A stretch of DNA of 64,000 nucleotides from Bacteroidota bacterium. Its GTDB lineage: Bacteria; Bacteroidota; Bacteroidia; Bacteroidales; DTGW01. The stretch lies in assembly GCA_029550865.1 (NCBI GenBank), contig JAKPGM010000057.1:1-64000 (forward strand). The letters run 5' to 3'. The position numbers were made by a program, and so were the translations under genes. Positions within the stretch are counted from its first letter, which is position 1. Every line of letters begins with the position of its first letter. Below, piece after piece: positions 1 through 10,171 of the stretch. Below the pieces are notes generated by a model. The model made no database searches, was not told the origin of the DNA, and worked only from the letters and a program-made list of their open reading frames with translations.

Positions 1-254
1 TCACAAACGAGTATGAAAATATTTATCAGTTTCGTACTTACCTATGTGTAGAAGGCTCATCACATGCGAGTTCCATCCGACCGCTATAAAAAATTAAAAA
101 TATTTTCGGATGAAACGAGCATGTATAGCAGTATTCACAAACGAGAATGAAAATAATTTTTCATACCTGCTTGATTTTAGAGCACAAAACATATTACATG
201 CGAGTTCCATCCGGCCTTTTAAGAAAAATTTTTAAAATTATTTTCGGATGAAAA
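1..254. repeat. Tandem pair of an intergenic ~135-bp repeat; left copy truncated by the window edge (1-112), second copy 113-254
   Basis: Both copies share 'tcacaaacgag(t/a)atgaaaat', 'acatgcgagttccatccg' and 'ttttcggatga'. The 'aaacgagcatgtatagcagtat' that opens copy 2 recurs at 61293. CATCCG...CGGATG forms a short inverted pair in both copies. Confidence 0.85.
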
Positions 255-279
255 CAACAACACCAACAGAAATGAACTA

Positions 280-1968
280 TTAATATGGAAAACGCCAAAT
301 AGAAGTAGCTATCCTGGCTAATTGTTCCTGGCGATTTTTAATTTCATCGGCATTCCACTCAGTTTTTTCAGCAAGCTTTCGAGTCATTTCATACTGCGAC
401 TTTAGGTATATTTCTTTTTTCTCGTTAAATGATTTATTACTGCATTCTCTATTTAAACTAGCTTCTAATAGTGCTAAGTTACCAAGACGAGAAATCAATA
501 CCTCGCTCATTTTCTCAGCAGTATTGTCGTAATTTTCTGGAAAAATATGTTCAATGGTTGCATTTGTGTCAAACAAATGGTAGTCCTTATGAAAATTCTT
601 ATTTTCTATGGACAATAAAATATAACGCACCAGCTTTTTGTCTCTTTGCTTATCAGTATTAAAGTAGATTGTGCTGAAAGAATTTTTAAAGATTTCATCA
701 TCAATATAAACATTATTTAATTCCTGCTGAATGGCTTGCGGAGTTAAAATTTCACCATTGTAAACCTTTATCGCTACATTGTTATAAGCTTCTTCCAATC
801 TATTAGGGTTTAATTTACCTATTACATTATACCGAAATGTCAATGCTCTTACTATTCTTAAAGCATCTTCAAAATATTGTCCCATTTTAAAATAAACCGA
901 AAGAAGCAATGACTTATATTGTTGAGCATCGAAAAGAAGAAGTTCGTTTATCATTGTCCTGACATTTTTATTGTTATGCCACAATTCATTATCAGGATCA
1001 TCAAGAGCAACATAAATATCAGCATATCTTTCTAATTCACTCAATAAATTAAATACTTGATCTTTACTGGGGATCCTTGCTTTAATTTCTTTGAACAATC
1101 TTTCTGTTCGTATCATCCTTTGCTGCGAGTTAAAAAAATATCGTAAAAAAACAGGAAATCTTCTATAAGAAACAGTATCAACAATCTTGTTCCATCGTGG
1201 ATGTAGGTTATTAATATCTATTTCGCTATCTAATAATGAAAATAAATAGTTTTTTATTAAATCGGTAGTGGTTAGCTCAACACCTCTCGCATTTAACGTT
1301 TCAAAAACAGTATAAGCTGATAAGCTATCATCAACAACGATTTGAATAAAAATAAGTTTATTTGATAGTATTGATTCGATAAAATCTACAATATCCTCTC
1401 CATTTTTTGCTAAATTCATCGTTTTTAATTTTTCGACAAAGTATTGGAATGCTCTCACCATTAATTGATTCGAAACAGGCAATTTTGAGATATTAAGGGG
1501 GGTATTCAATTGAACTAAATAAGAACTATACAAATCTCTGTCTAAATCATTTAAGATAAGCTTCGACTGATATGTAAGGGCTTTGGGATCTTTGAACCCA
1601 ATATATTGATTAATAAATATTTCCTTCCTTTCTTTGTTTTTTTCAGGTTCTATCTTCTGATTTATCAATTCATCAAGCAACTTTAGGCATGCTAATATAA
1701 GAATGCTCAGGGTAACCATTCGTTGTTGCCCATCAATAATGGTAAAATTTTTACTGTCTTCTGTTTGAAGAACAATAGTTCCAAGATAATGAGTTGACTC
1801 AACATCATTTTTTAGAGCTTCTATATCGAGCCATAAATCTTCCCAGTTTGATTCATCCCACGAATAACTGCGTTGAAATCGTGGAACTTTATAGATTTTT
1901 GAGTTTCCCAGCAATTCTGAAAAAGCTAATGTTTTGGTATCAAATAATGGTTTAAGCATAGTAAACAC
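280..1968 (-). CDS. DUF262 + DUF1524 (HNH-like) domain protein, GmrSD-like family
   Basis: N-terminal 'YKVPRFQRSYSWDESNWEDLWLDI...HYLGTIVL...FTIIDGQQRMVTLSIL' is DUF262-like. C-terminal 'ATIEHIFPE...RLGNLALLEASLNRECSNKSFNEK' is DUF1524-like. Confidence 0.85.
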   Translation of the reverse strand: MFTMLKPLFDTKTLAFSELLGNSKIYKVPRFQRSYSWDESNWEDLWLDIEALKNDVESTHYLGTIVLQTEDSKNFTIIDGQQRMVTLSILILACLKLLDELINQKIEPEKNKERKEIFINQYIGFKDPKALTYQSKLILNDLDRDLYSSYLVQLNTPLNISKLPVSNQLMVRAFQYFVEKLKTMNLAKNGEDIVDFIESILSNKLIFIQIVVDDSLSAYTVFETLNARGVELTTTDLIKNYLFSLLDSEIDINNLHPRWNKIVDTVSYRRFPVFLRYFFNSQQRMIRTERLFKEIKARIPSKDQVFNLLSELERYADIYVALDDPDNELWHNNKNVRTMINELLLFDAQQYKSLLLSVYFKMGQYFEDALRIVRALTFRYNVIGKLNPNRLEEAYNNVAIKVYNGEILTPQAIQQELNNVYIDDEIFKNSFSTIYFNTDKQRDKKLVRYILLSIENKNFHKDYHLFDTNATIEHIFPENYDNTAEKMSEVLISRLGNLALLEASLNRECSNKSFNEKKEIYLKSQYEMTRKLAEKTEWNADEIKNRQEQLARIATSIWRFPY

Positions 1969-2318
1969 TTTTTGAGTAATTCTATTTCAAAATTCTTTCA
2001 TTTTTAATTCTCATACAACTTTCTTTTACAATTATATTTTATTTATGTCATAGCATTCAAAGCTCGTGTTTAATTTAAATGCTTCTTGAATCACTGAACT
2101 TATTATAACCTCAAATTTTCCCGAGGTACACCTATTATTTCATTGTAAACATATTGAAAAAAATCAAGTCACAGTTCGTTAGCTTTTTTAAGTATACAAA
2201 ATGCAGAGAAGAAATAAAGTAACCTCCTTTAAATCGATGATCACAAAAAAGAGAATACCCTTGTACTAAAGCACAGCTTCCTTAGCATAACGATAAAAAT
2301 ATTTTGTACTATTGAGAG

Positions 2319-5300
2319 TTAGCCCTCTGCCTTTTCCTCCACTTCCTGCCTATCCGACATTGCGGCCAGGTATTCGCTTGGGGTCTTTCCAAAGTGTTCG
2401 CGGAAACACTTGGTGAAATACGAGGGGGACGAAAATCCCGTTTCATATGCAATTTGAGCAAAACTCATACGTCGCTCCAGAATCATCCGAGCTGCAGTTT
2501 TTAGTCGAATAGACGTTATAAATTCGATAACCGACATGCCTGTTATGGCTTTTATCTTTCGATACAGCTGTACTTTACTCAGGAAAGCCTGGTGCGCCAA
2601 CTCATCCACATTCAGGTTGGGATTAGCCAAATTTTTTTCGATATATTGCAGTATCTTTTCAAGGAACTGTTTATCCAGGTCATTATCAATCACTTCAGCT
2701 GGAATAAGATCAGATGCCTTGACAAATTTCCGATAAATGGTTTCCTTAAGCTGTATGAGCTGTTCTACCTGGTTTTTAAGCACCTGTATATGAAAGGGTT
2801 TAACCATATAGATGTTGGCGCCCGCATCGAGACCTTCGGCCTGGTGCTCGGGAGCCGATTTAGCCGATAGAATGATGATGGGAATGTGCGAAGTAGTAAT
2901 ATTGGCACGTAATTGTTTGCAAAGCTCCAAACCATCCATGCCTGGCATAACGATGTCGGTAACGACGATATCCGGAACCATGTCCTGTGAAATCTGGATA
3001 CCCTCCTTTCCGTTTGTGGCTTCATACACCTTGTACAGGGAAGAAAATTCGTTTACAAGATACTGCCGTATTTCGTCGTCATCCTCAACTATCAGAATCT
3101 TGTACAATGTTTGATGTTTTTCTTTGTGCTTATCTTCTCGGGTATCTTTGGCATCGCCACCCACCGATGGGGAGGTAGCAAGCGTATCTACCCGTTCCAC
3201 CTGTTGATAGGGAATGTAAACCTCAAAAGTCGTCTCCGACCCTGGTTGACTGCGTACCTGAATCATCCCATTGTGTAGCTCTACCAACGATTTAACCAGT
3301 GAAAGCCCAATACCCAGTCCCTGATACGATGGGTCGACCTGATAAAATCTATCAAACACCTTATCAATCTTATCGGCAGGAATACCTTCACCCGTATTGG
3401 TTACCGACAGTTTTACGTAACGTTGATTGGACTGTTCCACCTGGGCGACTTCCACTACCACCGAGCCATTCTTTGGAGTAAATTTGAAAGCATTAGAAAG
3501 CAAGTTGAATATCACCTTCTCCATCATCTCCTTGTCGAATCCAGTAATTAGCTGGTCGTAAGGGCTGTACAATTGAAAATCAATACCCATGGTATCGGCC
3601 AGGGTTGAAAACGATTCGGTTATTTCTCTTACCACAGCTACAAAGTCGTAATTCTTAAAGTCGGGTTTAATTAGTTCTTTTTCAATTTTGGTATAATCGG
3701 AAAGCTCGTTGGTGAGTTTTACCAGACGATAGCTATTTTTAAGGGTAGTGGAAAGCTTGTCCTTGAGTTGTTTGTCCAGATCATTTTTCCTCACAAGGCT
3801 TTCTAAGGGGTTGATGATCAGGCTCAAGGGGGTACGAATTTCATGCGCCAAATTGGTTATAAAATTGGTTTTGAGGCGATCCAGTTCCTGTATTTTCATT
3901 TTCTCAAACTGTTCTTTCTCCAACTTTGCCTTTTGGGTAATACGTTGCATGATTAAATTGCGATAGGTGGTAAAAAGTATCAAAAACACGAGAGCGTATG
4001 CAAGGTAAGCCCAGGTAGTTTTCCACCAGGGAGGCAAAAATACCAGCTTGATAGTTCGTGCAGTCGTATATCCCGATGGATGCTGCGCCTGCAATTGCAA
4101 CAGGTATTCGCCGGGATTTTGATTGTAAAAACTTATATTTCGTTGATTACGGTCAAGCGCTATCCATTCGTTCGCATTGATTTTGTACTTATACTTGATT
4201 TTATTTTGATGGATAAAATCTATGGCAGCAAACTCGAGGGTAAGGGTCGCATTGTAAGGAATTTTTATCTCGTTGCAGGAATTTACATTGCACCTAATAA
4301 TTTGTCGCCCACTGATTCGTGTTGCAGGATTTATTTCTTCGTTGTTGATTTTAAGGTTGGTAAAATATAGGGGTAAACTCTTAACCGAATCCTGAAGCGA
4401 ATCGGGATGAAAAAACACCATGACCTTATTGGTCGAAAAAACCAAAATATTGTTGGCTAACGATGCTGCGGCCAGATTGATAAAATAATTGAAGGTACTT
4501 TGCGGTTCGTCAAACAGATAATTTTTGATATTGCCGCTACGAACCTCTATATGCGAAATGCCATACGAGGTCGAAATCCATAGATTTTTTGTTTTGTCGG
4601 CAACGATATAGTTGATATTGTCCGAAGACAACCCATGACTCTCATCGAAATAGTCGAATTTTTTTTGGGAAATATGATAAGCACAAATACCCGCATTGGT
4701 TCCAATCCACAGGACATTATTTTGATAATCCATGTAAAAACATCGAACAAATTTGCTGGGCAGATAATCGTTTATATTTTTTGCGAGGTTAGCAGAAAAC
4801 TTACCGGGGGAACTCTCGACAACTTCAATAATGCCCTCGTCGCGGGTACCTACCAGGTATTTATTGGGGGCTACTTCAATTATGTCCTGAGTGGGGGAGA
4901 TATGAAAAGGAACCACATGGGGATTTGCATCGCTAAAGATGGCTTTGTAGACCGCCCGTTCTTTTAATTCCTGAGCATTTTCAGCTAATTCAAAATTGGG
5001 TTTAAAATCGAGCATGTGCAGGGCCTCCCAATGTCCTATCCATAATCTTCCCTGGGAATCATCATAAAACTTGGTAATATAGCTATTCCCTATCATAAAA
5101 CCCAGCAGGCTATTGGCATCGATGGGGGCAATACTTTTCGACGATTGTTTAATTTTTAACAGCATTTTTGCGGGTACCACATACAATCCCATGATACGAT
5201 GCACCAACCACAAATTACCCTTTCGGTCCTCATATACCAGCGACAGCTCGTTTGAAGCCAGCCTAAGCTTCGAATTGACAGCCGTAGTAAAATGACTAAC

Positions 5301-6476
5301 TTTCTGTTGCTCGAGGTCGTACAACAACAAACCATTACGGGTAGTAGCAATCCATACACTATTAGGGAATACATGCGACCCTGTCAAGCTCACTACCTCC
5401 AGCGATTGGTTGGATATTACCGTTTCAAGAGGAATAGTGCCTATCCTCTCTTTCATGAAATACATTTTTGTAAGAGCAGGCTGATTCATACTTATCCACA
5501 GTATGCCATCCTTGTCGTACAAGATGTGATTGATGATATCGGATTTTATCATGGGCTGACCAGTATTTTGCATCCGGCAACTGAAATGCGAAAATTCGCG
5601 ACGAGTTAAATCGAACTGGAAAAGCCCATCACCATAGGTAGCTATCCACAAGCGGTTGTTATGATCATAGGTGGCGCTGATAACCCTTTTACGCACCAGT
5701 TGTTCATTCATCCAGTTAATCAGGGGATTGCTTATCAGCTTTATGCCTCGGGGATCGACCAGGAATACGCCTCCATCCCAACTACCCACCAGCAGGTTGT
5801 TTTCAAATGGTACCATGGTTCGGATAGCGTTTTGGGGATGCGACAGTATACCTTTCAGCATATAATTGGCCGTGTTAAGCACAAACAACCCACCGTTGGT
5901 ACCTACCCATAAATTCAGCGAATCGTCATGAACATATAAAGCCGTAATCCTATTGCGCTGGTCGGAAGAATTGGCAGGCTCAGGCATAATAATTTTTGCG
6001 TTGTATTGCCGATTACGCTCGAAATTGTTCTCAATATCAAAATAAATAAGCCCGCTATCGGTCGCCAGCCAGACCTTTTGCTTAAATACAAGAATTTTAT
6101 TGATATTGAAAGAAAAATTTATGCCTACCGAAAGGGGAAAAATCTCTTCACCATGAACATTGTAATAAATGATACCTTTTTTGGCAGTAGCAATCCAAAG
6201 ATTACCCCGATTATCTTCGGCAATGTGCAACACCTCGCAGCTTAGGACTTTATCCTTAGTATTGATTTTTTGAAAATGATACCCATCGTATCGATACAAA
6301 CCGTTAATACTGCAAATCCATAAAAAGCCGCGCGAGTCCTTGAATGTCCCATTGACGATATTGGTTGTTAGGCCATCGTAATAGGAGTATTCTTTCAGCA
6401 CCATCCTCTCATTTTCGGTACCTTTGGCCACCAGACCCATCAGGAAAGCCAGTAGTATCAGATAAATTTTTTTCAT
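2319..6476 (-). CDS. Hybrid two-component system sensor/regulator (HTCS): reg_prop/Y_Y_Y sensor, histidine kinase, receiver, AraC-type HTH
   Basis: Repeated 'GFLWICSINGLYRYDG'-type propeller motifs, 'NLAHEIRTPLSLI' H-box, 'ILIVEDDDEIRQYL...VVTDIVMPGMDG' receiver, C-terminal AraC HTH. Start trimmed from 6500 to MKKIYLILL, which has a signal peptide. Confidence 0.9.
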   Translation of the reverse strand: MKKIYLILLAFLMGLVAKGTENERMVLKEYSYYDGLTTNIVNGTFKDSRGFLWICSINGLYRYDGYHFQKINTKDKVLSCEVLHIAEDNRGNLWIATAKKGIIYYNVHGEEIFPLSVGINFSFNINKILVFKQKVWLATDSGLIYFDIENNFERNRQYNAKIIMPEPANSSDQRNRITALYVHDDSLNLWVGTNGGLFVLNTANYMLKGILSHPQNAIRTMVPFENNLLVGSWDGGVFLVDPRGIKLISNPLINWMNEQLVRKRVISATYDHNNRLWIATYGDGLFQFDLTRREFSHFSCRMQNTGQPMIKSDIINHILYDKDGILWISMNQPALTKMYFMKERIGTIPLETVISNQSLEVVSLTGSHVFPNSVWIATTRNGLLLYDLEQQKVSHFTTAVNSKLRLASNELSLVYEDRKGNLWLVHRIMGLYVVPAKMLLKIKQSSKSIAPIDANSLLGFMIGNSYITKFYDDSQGRLWIGHWEALHMLDFKPNFELAENAQELKERAVYKAIFSDANPHVVPFHISPTQDIIEVAPNKYLVGTRDEGIIEVVESSPGKFSANLAKNINDYLPSKFVRCFYMDYQNNVLWIGTNAGICAYHISQKKFDYFDESHGLSSDNINYIVADKTKNLWISTSYGISHIEVRSGNIKNYLFDEPQSTFNYFINLAAASLANNILVFSTNKVMVFFHPDSLQDSVKSLPLYFTNLKINNEEINPATRISGRQIIRCNVNSCNEIKIPYNATLTLEFAAIDFIHQNKIKYKYKINANEWIALDRNQRNISFYNQNPGEYLLQLQAQHPSGYTTARTIKLVFLPPWWKTTWAYLAYALVFLILFTTYRNLIMQRITQKAKLEKEQFEKMKIQELDRLKTNFITNLAHEIRTPLSLIINPLESLVRKNDLDKQLKDKLSTTLKNSYRLVKLTNELSDYTKIEKELIKPDFKNYDFVAVVREITESFSTLADTMGIDFQLYSPYDQLITGFDKEMMEKVIFNLLSNAFKFTPKNGSVVVEVAQVEQSNQRYVKLSVTNTGEGIPADKIDKVFDRFYQVDPSYQGLGIGLSLVKSLVELHNGMIQVRSQPGSETTFEVYIPYQQVERVDTLATSPSVGGDAKDTREDKHKEKHQTLYKILIVEDDDEIRQYLVNEFSSLYKVYEATNGKEGIQISQDMVPDIVVTDIVMPGMDGLELCKQLRANITTSHIPIIILSAKSAPEHQAEGLDAGANIYMVKPFHIQVLKNQVEQLIQLKETIYRKFVKASDLIPAEVIDNDLDKQFLEKILQYIEKNLANPNLNVDELAHQAFLSKVQLYRKIKAITGMSVIEFITSIRLKTAARMILERRMSFAQIAYETGFSSPSYFTKCFREHFGKTPSEYLAAMSDRQEVEEKAEG

Positions 6477-6486
6477 ATCAAGCGGT

Positions 6487-9231
6487 TTATCGGGACACAA
6501 CTACAGTTGATGGATAGATAGTTACTCGGGTATTTTGCAGCCCTTCGGCAGCAATGCTTACGTTAAAAGGCTGCCTTGATTTACGATCATAACGAACAAT
6601 GGCAAGGCAAAGGCCATTAAACGCCTTACGTTCGGCCGATGCAAACGAGGTCATATCGGCAGGATTACCATTGTCGGTAGCCACCAGCATACCCGGGGGG
6701 TCTACTTTAATCTGTACCTTGTTATTTGCGTCGGGTACAGTTCGTCCCTGGGCATCGGCAATGCGAATGGTAATAAATGCAAGATCGTATCCATCGGGAT
6801 GGATAGTATCCCTATCGGCCTGAGCTAATAGTTGCGTGGGCTGGCCGGTAGTTTCCATCGTTTGTTCAGCCCATTTCTGGCCGTTTTTGTAGGCCACAGC
6901 ATACAGTACGCCCGGTTGGTATTTCACGCTGTCCCAGCGCAAGCGATACTCGTAGGCGCCTTTTCTTTTTTTACCCAGTGATTGTCCATTTAAGAACAGC
7001 TCCACCTCATCCCCCGACGTAAAAACGTGCACCGGGGTAATCTGACCAACACGTTCGGGCCAATTCCAATGAGGCAGTATGTGCACCATGGGAAAATCGG
7101 GTCGCCAACGCGACTGATAAAGGTAGAAACGGTCTTTTTTAAATCCTGCCAGATCGATGATTCCCGAATACGAGCTACGAGCCAGGTAGTAGGGGGTGGG
7201 CTCTCCCAGATAATCCCAGCCTGTCCATACAAACTCGCCAGCGACAAAAGGATGAGCGTCGAGTGCCGCAAAAACTTTATCGGGCGATGATCCAAAATCA
7301 ACAGCATACAATTCGTAGGCACTTACATACATATTTTTTTCATCACCTCCCATACCCTCGCGTATGTGCGATGAATTTTTGGGTGTAACAGGGAAAAGAA
7401 AGGTACCACGCGTACTGAGTGCCGAAGCTGTTTCGGTGCTCAAAATAACCTTATCGGGAAATTGTTGATGGAAAGCCTGGTATTGAGGCGGCGTACGAAT
7501 ACGATCGGTACCCTCAAAATCCGGATCCTGCCTTATCCCCTCACCCTGATAATTTAGTCCGATGACGTCGGGTATGCGAGGTAACTCCATATTTGGCTTT
7601 GCATAATTCATGGCGGTAGTAGTAGGGCGTGTCGGATCCTCTTCCCTGATGATATTTTTAAGCTTCCCGGCAATGACAGCACCTTCAGCACCTGTGTACT
7701 GTTCGCCCACCTCATTCCCAAAACTCCAGAGGATAACCGATGGACAGTTTCTATCACGACGTATGAAGGCACGAATATCAGCTTCGTACCAGTCGTCGAA
7801 AATCAGGTGAAAATCGTGAGGTGTTTTTTTGCGCTGCCAGCAGTCGAAAATTTCGTCGATAACCAGAAACCCCATACGGTCGGTGAGTTCCAATAATTCA
7901 GGCGCTGGCGGATTATGAGCCATGCGTATAGCATTACAACCCATTTCGCGCAATATCTCGAGCTGACGCTCAGCAGCCCGATAATTAAAAGCAGCTCCCA
8001 GGGCTCCAAGGTCGTGATGTTGGTTAACACCGCGAATGGGGATGTGCTCGCCATTAACAAATATTCCCCGATCGGGAATAAAGGCAAGCGTTCGGATACC
8101 AAAACGGGTGATATACGTATCAACTATCTTATTGTCGAGCATTACCAACGTTTTCACCACATAAAGATTGGGTTGCTGCGTTGGAGGCGGTCCCCACAAT
8201 CGCGGATTTTTAACCACTAAAGAGTCGATTGCCATAGCATATCTACCCACTGGAATCACAAAGCTTGATCCCGCATACTTAACAAGTGGCTTACCCAAAT
8301 ATTGCCCTTTGGTATTCCAAGGATAAATCTCGTGTATTAATTTTACGTATACGGGTTGGCTGGTTTGATTCTCAAGGGTCGATTCAATGGTTAACAAAGC
8401 TTCTTGCTTATTGGCAGCAATAGTTTTGACAAATGTACCCCACTGTGCTATATGAATCGGATGCACACGAGTAAGCCATACGTTACGATATATGCCACCT
8501 CCGGGATACCAACGAGCTGAATGGTTAGGATTATCGAGTCTTATAGCCAACTGATTTTCGGCACCAAATTTTACATAAGGTGTTATATCAATCTGCCAGG
8601 AGGCATACCCATATGGCCATCCCCCTGCCAGGCTTCCATTGACCCAAACCATGGCATACGACATGGCTCCATCGATTTCGAGGATTATCCTACAGAACGA
8701 ATCAGCTTTATCGATCCATATTTTTTTACGATACCAGCCTACTCCGTTACAGGGCAGCCGTCCCATGCCTCCCCCCACTTCGGCATCCCAGCCTGCCATA
8801 AAAGGACCTTTAATAGCCCAGTCGTGAGGTAAGTCCACAATTTCCCAACCCGAATCATCGAAGTCGGCACGAACCAATGGAAAATCTTGTCCCGGATTCC
8901 CTGCAGGGCGTACGTAATGTTTATTTGTGTCGCTTATGAAGGTATTGGCGGTAGGTAATATCCATGGCTTAAGTACCGTGCGTCGGGTATTAACTTTGAT
9001 TGCCTCAGTGGGCTTACTATCGGCATCCTTTGCATCGTTCCGATCGACCAACGGTGGCCGCACATCGTATATAAGCGTATCAGCAAGATCGGCGTCAGGA
9101 TATTTAAAAAAACGCCATTGGTCGTTCAACAGTACCCGTTCCCGAACACGACCTATCGATTGTCCCTCTAACCCCAATAAGAAGTTATGAACTAACAGAA
9201 AACATGCTATGACAAAGCGCAATCGCCACAT
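6487..9231 (-). CDS. Glycoside hydrolase family 2 (beta-galactosidase / beta-glucuronidase type)
   Basis: 'LPHDWAIKGPF', 'GWYRKKIWI', 'IRGVNQHHDLGALG', 'VILWSFGNEVGE' (acid/base), 'VILSTETASALSTRG' (nucleophile), C-terminal Ig-like domains; signal peptide. Confidence 0.9.
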   Translation of the reverse strand: MWRLRFVIACFLLVHNFLLGLEGQSIGRVRERVLLNDQWRFFKYPDADLADTLIYDVRPPLVDRNDAKDADSKPTEAIKVNTRRTVLKPWILPTANTFISDTNKHYVRPAGNPGQDFPLVRADFDDSGWEIVDLPHDWAIKGPFMAGWDAEVGGGMGRLPCNGVGWYRKKIWIDKADSFCRIILEIDGAMSYAMVWVNGSLAGGWPYGYASWQIDITPYVKFGAENQLAIRLDNPNHSARWYPGGGIYRNVWLTRVHPIHIAQWGTFVKTIAANKQEALLTIESTLENQTSQPVYVKLIHEIYPWNTKGQYLGKPLVKYAGSSFVIPVGRYAMAIDSLVVKNPRLWGPPPTQQPNLYVVKTLVMLDNKIVDTYITRFGIRTLAFIPDRGIFVNGEHIPIRGVNQHHDLGALGAAFNYRAAERQLEILREMGCNAIRMAHNPPAPELLELTDRMGFLVIDEIFDCWQRKKTPHDFHLIFDDWYEADIRAFIRRDRNCPSVILWSFGNEVGEQYTGAEGAVIAGKLKNIIREEDPTRPTTTAMNYAKPNMELPRIPDVIGLNYQGEGIRQDPDFEGTDRIRTPPQYQAFHQQFPDKVILSTETASALSTRGTFLFPVTPKNSSHIREGMGGDEKNMYVSAYELYAVDFGSSPDKVFAALDAHPFVAGEFVWTGWDYLGEPTPYYLARSSYSGIIDLAGFKKDRFYLYQSRWRPDFPMVHILPHWNWPERVGQITPVHVFTSGDEVELFLNGQSLGKKRKGAYEYRLRWDSVKYQPGVLYAVAYKNGQKWAEQTMETTGQPTQLLAQADRDTIHPDGYDLAFITIRIADAQGRTVPDANNKVQIKVDPPGMLVATDNGNPADMTSFASAERKAFNGLCLAIVRYDRKSRQPFNVSIAAEGLQNTRVTIYPSTVVVSR

Positions 9232-9483
9232 GAAAATTTAGCCTATAACACCGGAATAAATGTAATAAAAACACTTAAAAAAACGGATGAAAATTATTGC
9301 AACATAGACGATGTTTTTATTATTTGCAACCTCTACCCGTCGACATTATCCATTCAAGAATCTTATTATCAGCAATTTACCTACAATTGTAAACCTTGAT
9401 TTTCAAACACAGGTGTGTTGTTCTTTCTGGGGATTTTTTCAAAATTAGCTATAAACCAGTTTTTTAGGGATACAATAATGGGA

Positions 9484-10080
9484 TTATGGATTAACCGTTT
9501 TTAAAATGTCCTGCCCAAAAGCCATACATTCACTTCGTTTCAGGTTATCGTATTCTTCCATATTAGGGAACGATTTCAGCATCTCTCTTACATCGGGCTC
9601 CAACAGTCCCCAGGTAATGCGTCCTAAAAACACCTTAGCGGGTAAACCGCCTACCCCTGTTAATTTAACTAAATGATTATCGATAAATTTATGATATTGT
9701 TCCTGGGATACAGGTTGTCGCATATTACCACATACCGCAAAATAGGCTCTAATCTTATTTTTCAATTCATCGCGGTGAGTAATTAAATAATCCTGTAATT
9801 TTTGTGAGGTAACTCCACTTCGAATAGAACCGCCTACAATTACATGCTTGTATCTGGATAGGTCGGGGTTTTCACGAACATCATAAACATCGGCAATTCC
9901 ATTCATACCCTCAGATATCCATACACTTGCATCGCGAGAAGTGCCACACCAGGTGCTATACAGGATAGCCCACTCTGTATTTTCAACAGTAGGATAATAC
10001 TCCAACGCCCATGCCTTTCGAGGCAAAAGCAATGTCCCCACTGCTACCAGACCAGTTTTGAAAAAGTCGCGCTTATTCAT
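9484..10080 (-). CDS. Exported flavodoxin-domain protein (HemG/flavodoxin_5-like)
   Basis: Signal-like 'MNKRDFFKTGLVAVGTLLLPRKAWA', then 'WAILYSTWCGTSRDASVWI...YKHVIVGGSIRSG...FAVCGNM'. Confidence 0.7.
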   Translation of the reverse strand: MNKRDFFKTGLVAVGTLLLPRKAWALEYYPTVENTEWAILYSTWCGTSRDASVWISEGMNGIADVYDVRENPDLSRYKHVIVGGSIRSGVTSQKLQDYLITHRDELKNKIRAYFAVCGNMRQPVSQEQYHKFIDNHLVKLTGVGGLPAKVFLGRITWGLLEPDVREMLKSFPNMEEYDNLKRSECMAFGQDILKTVNP

Positions 10081-10171
10081 ATCCCTTTGAGTTTATTTTT
10101 GGCTTGACTTTTAAAACAGCTGTTATATGACTCTTGCAACCTGCGTTAAATAATGTATTCAACAGGATAAC

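Noticed and set aside
1-254. CRISPR array
   Set aside because: Units are ~135 bp and similar along the whole length, not short identical repeats with unique spacers; no cas genes seen.
2536-6245. Many 60-110 aa plus-strand ORFs opposite the HTCS gene
   Set aside because: Antisense to a well-supported 1386-aa multidomain protein; no start-site or domain support.
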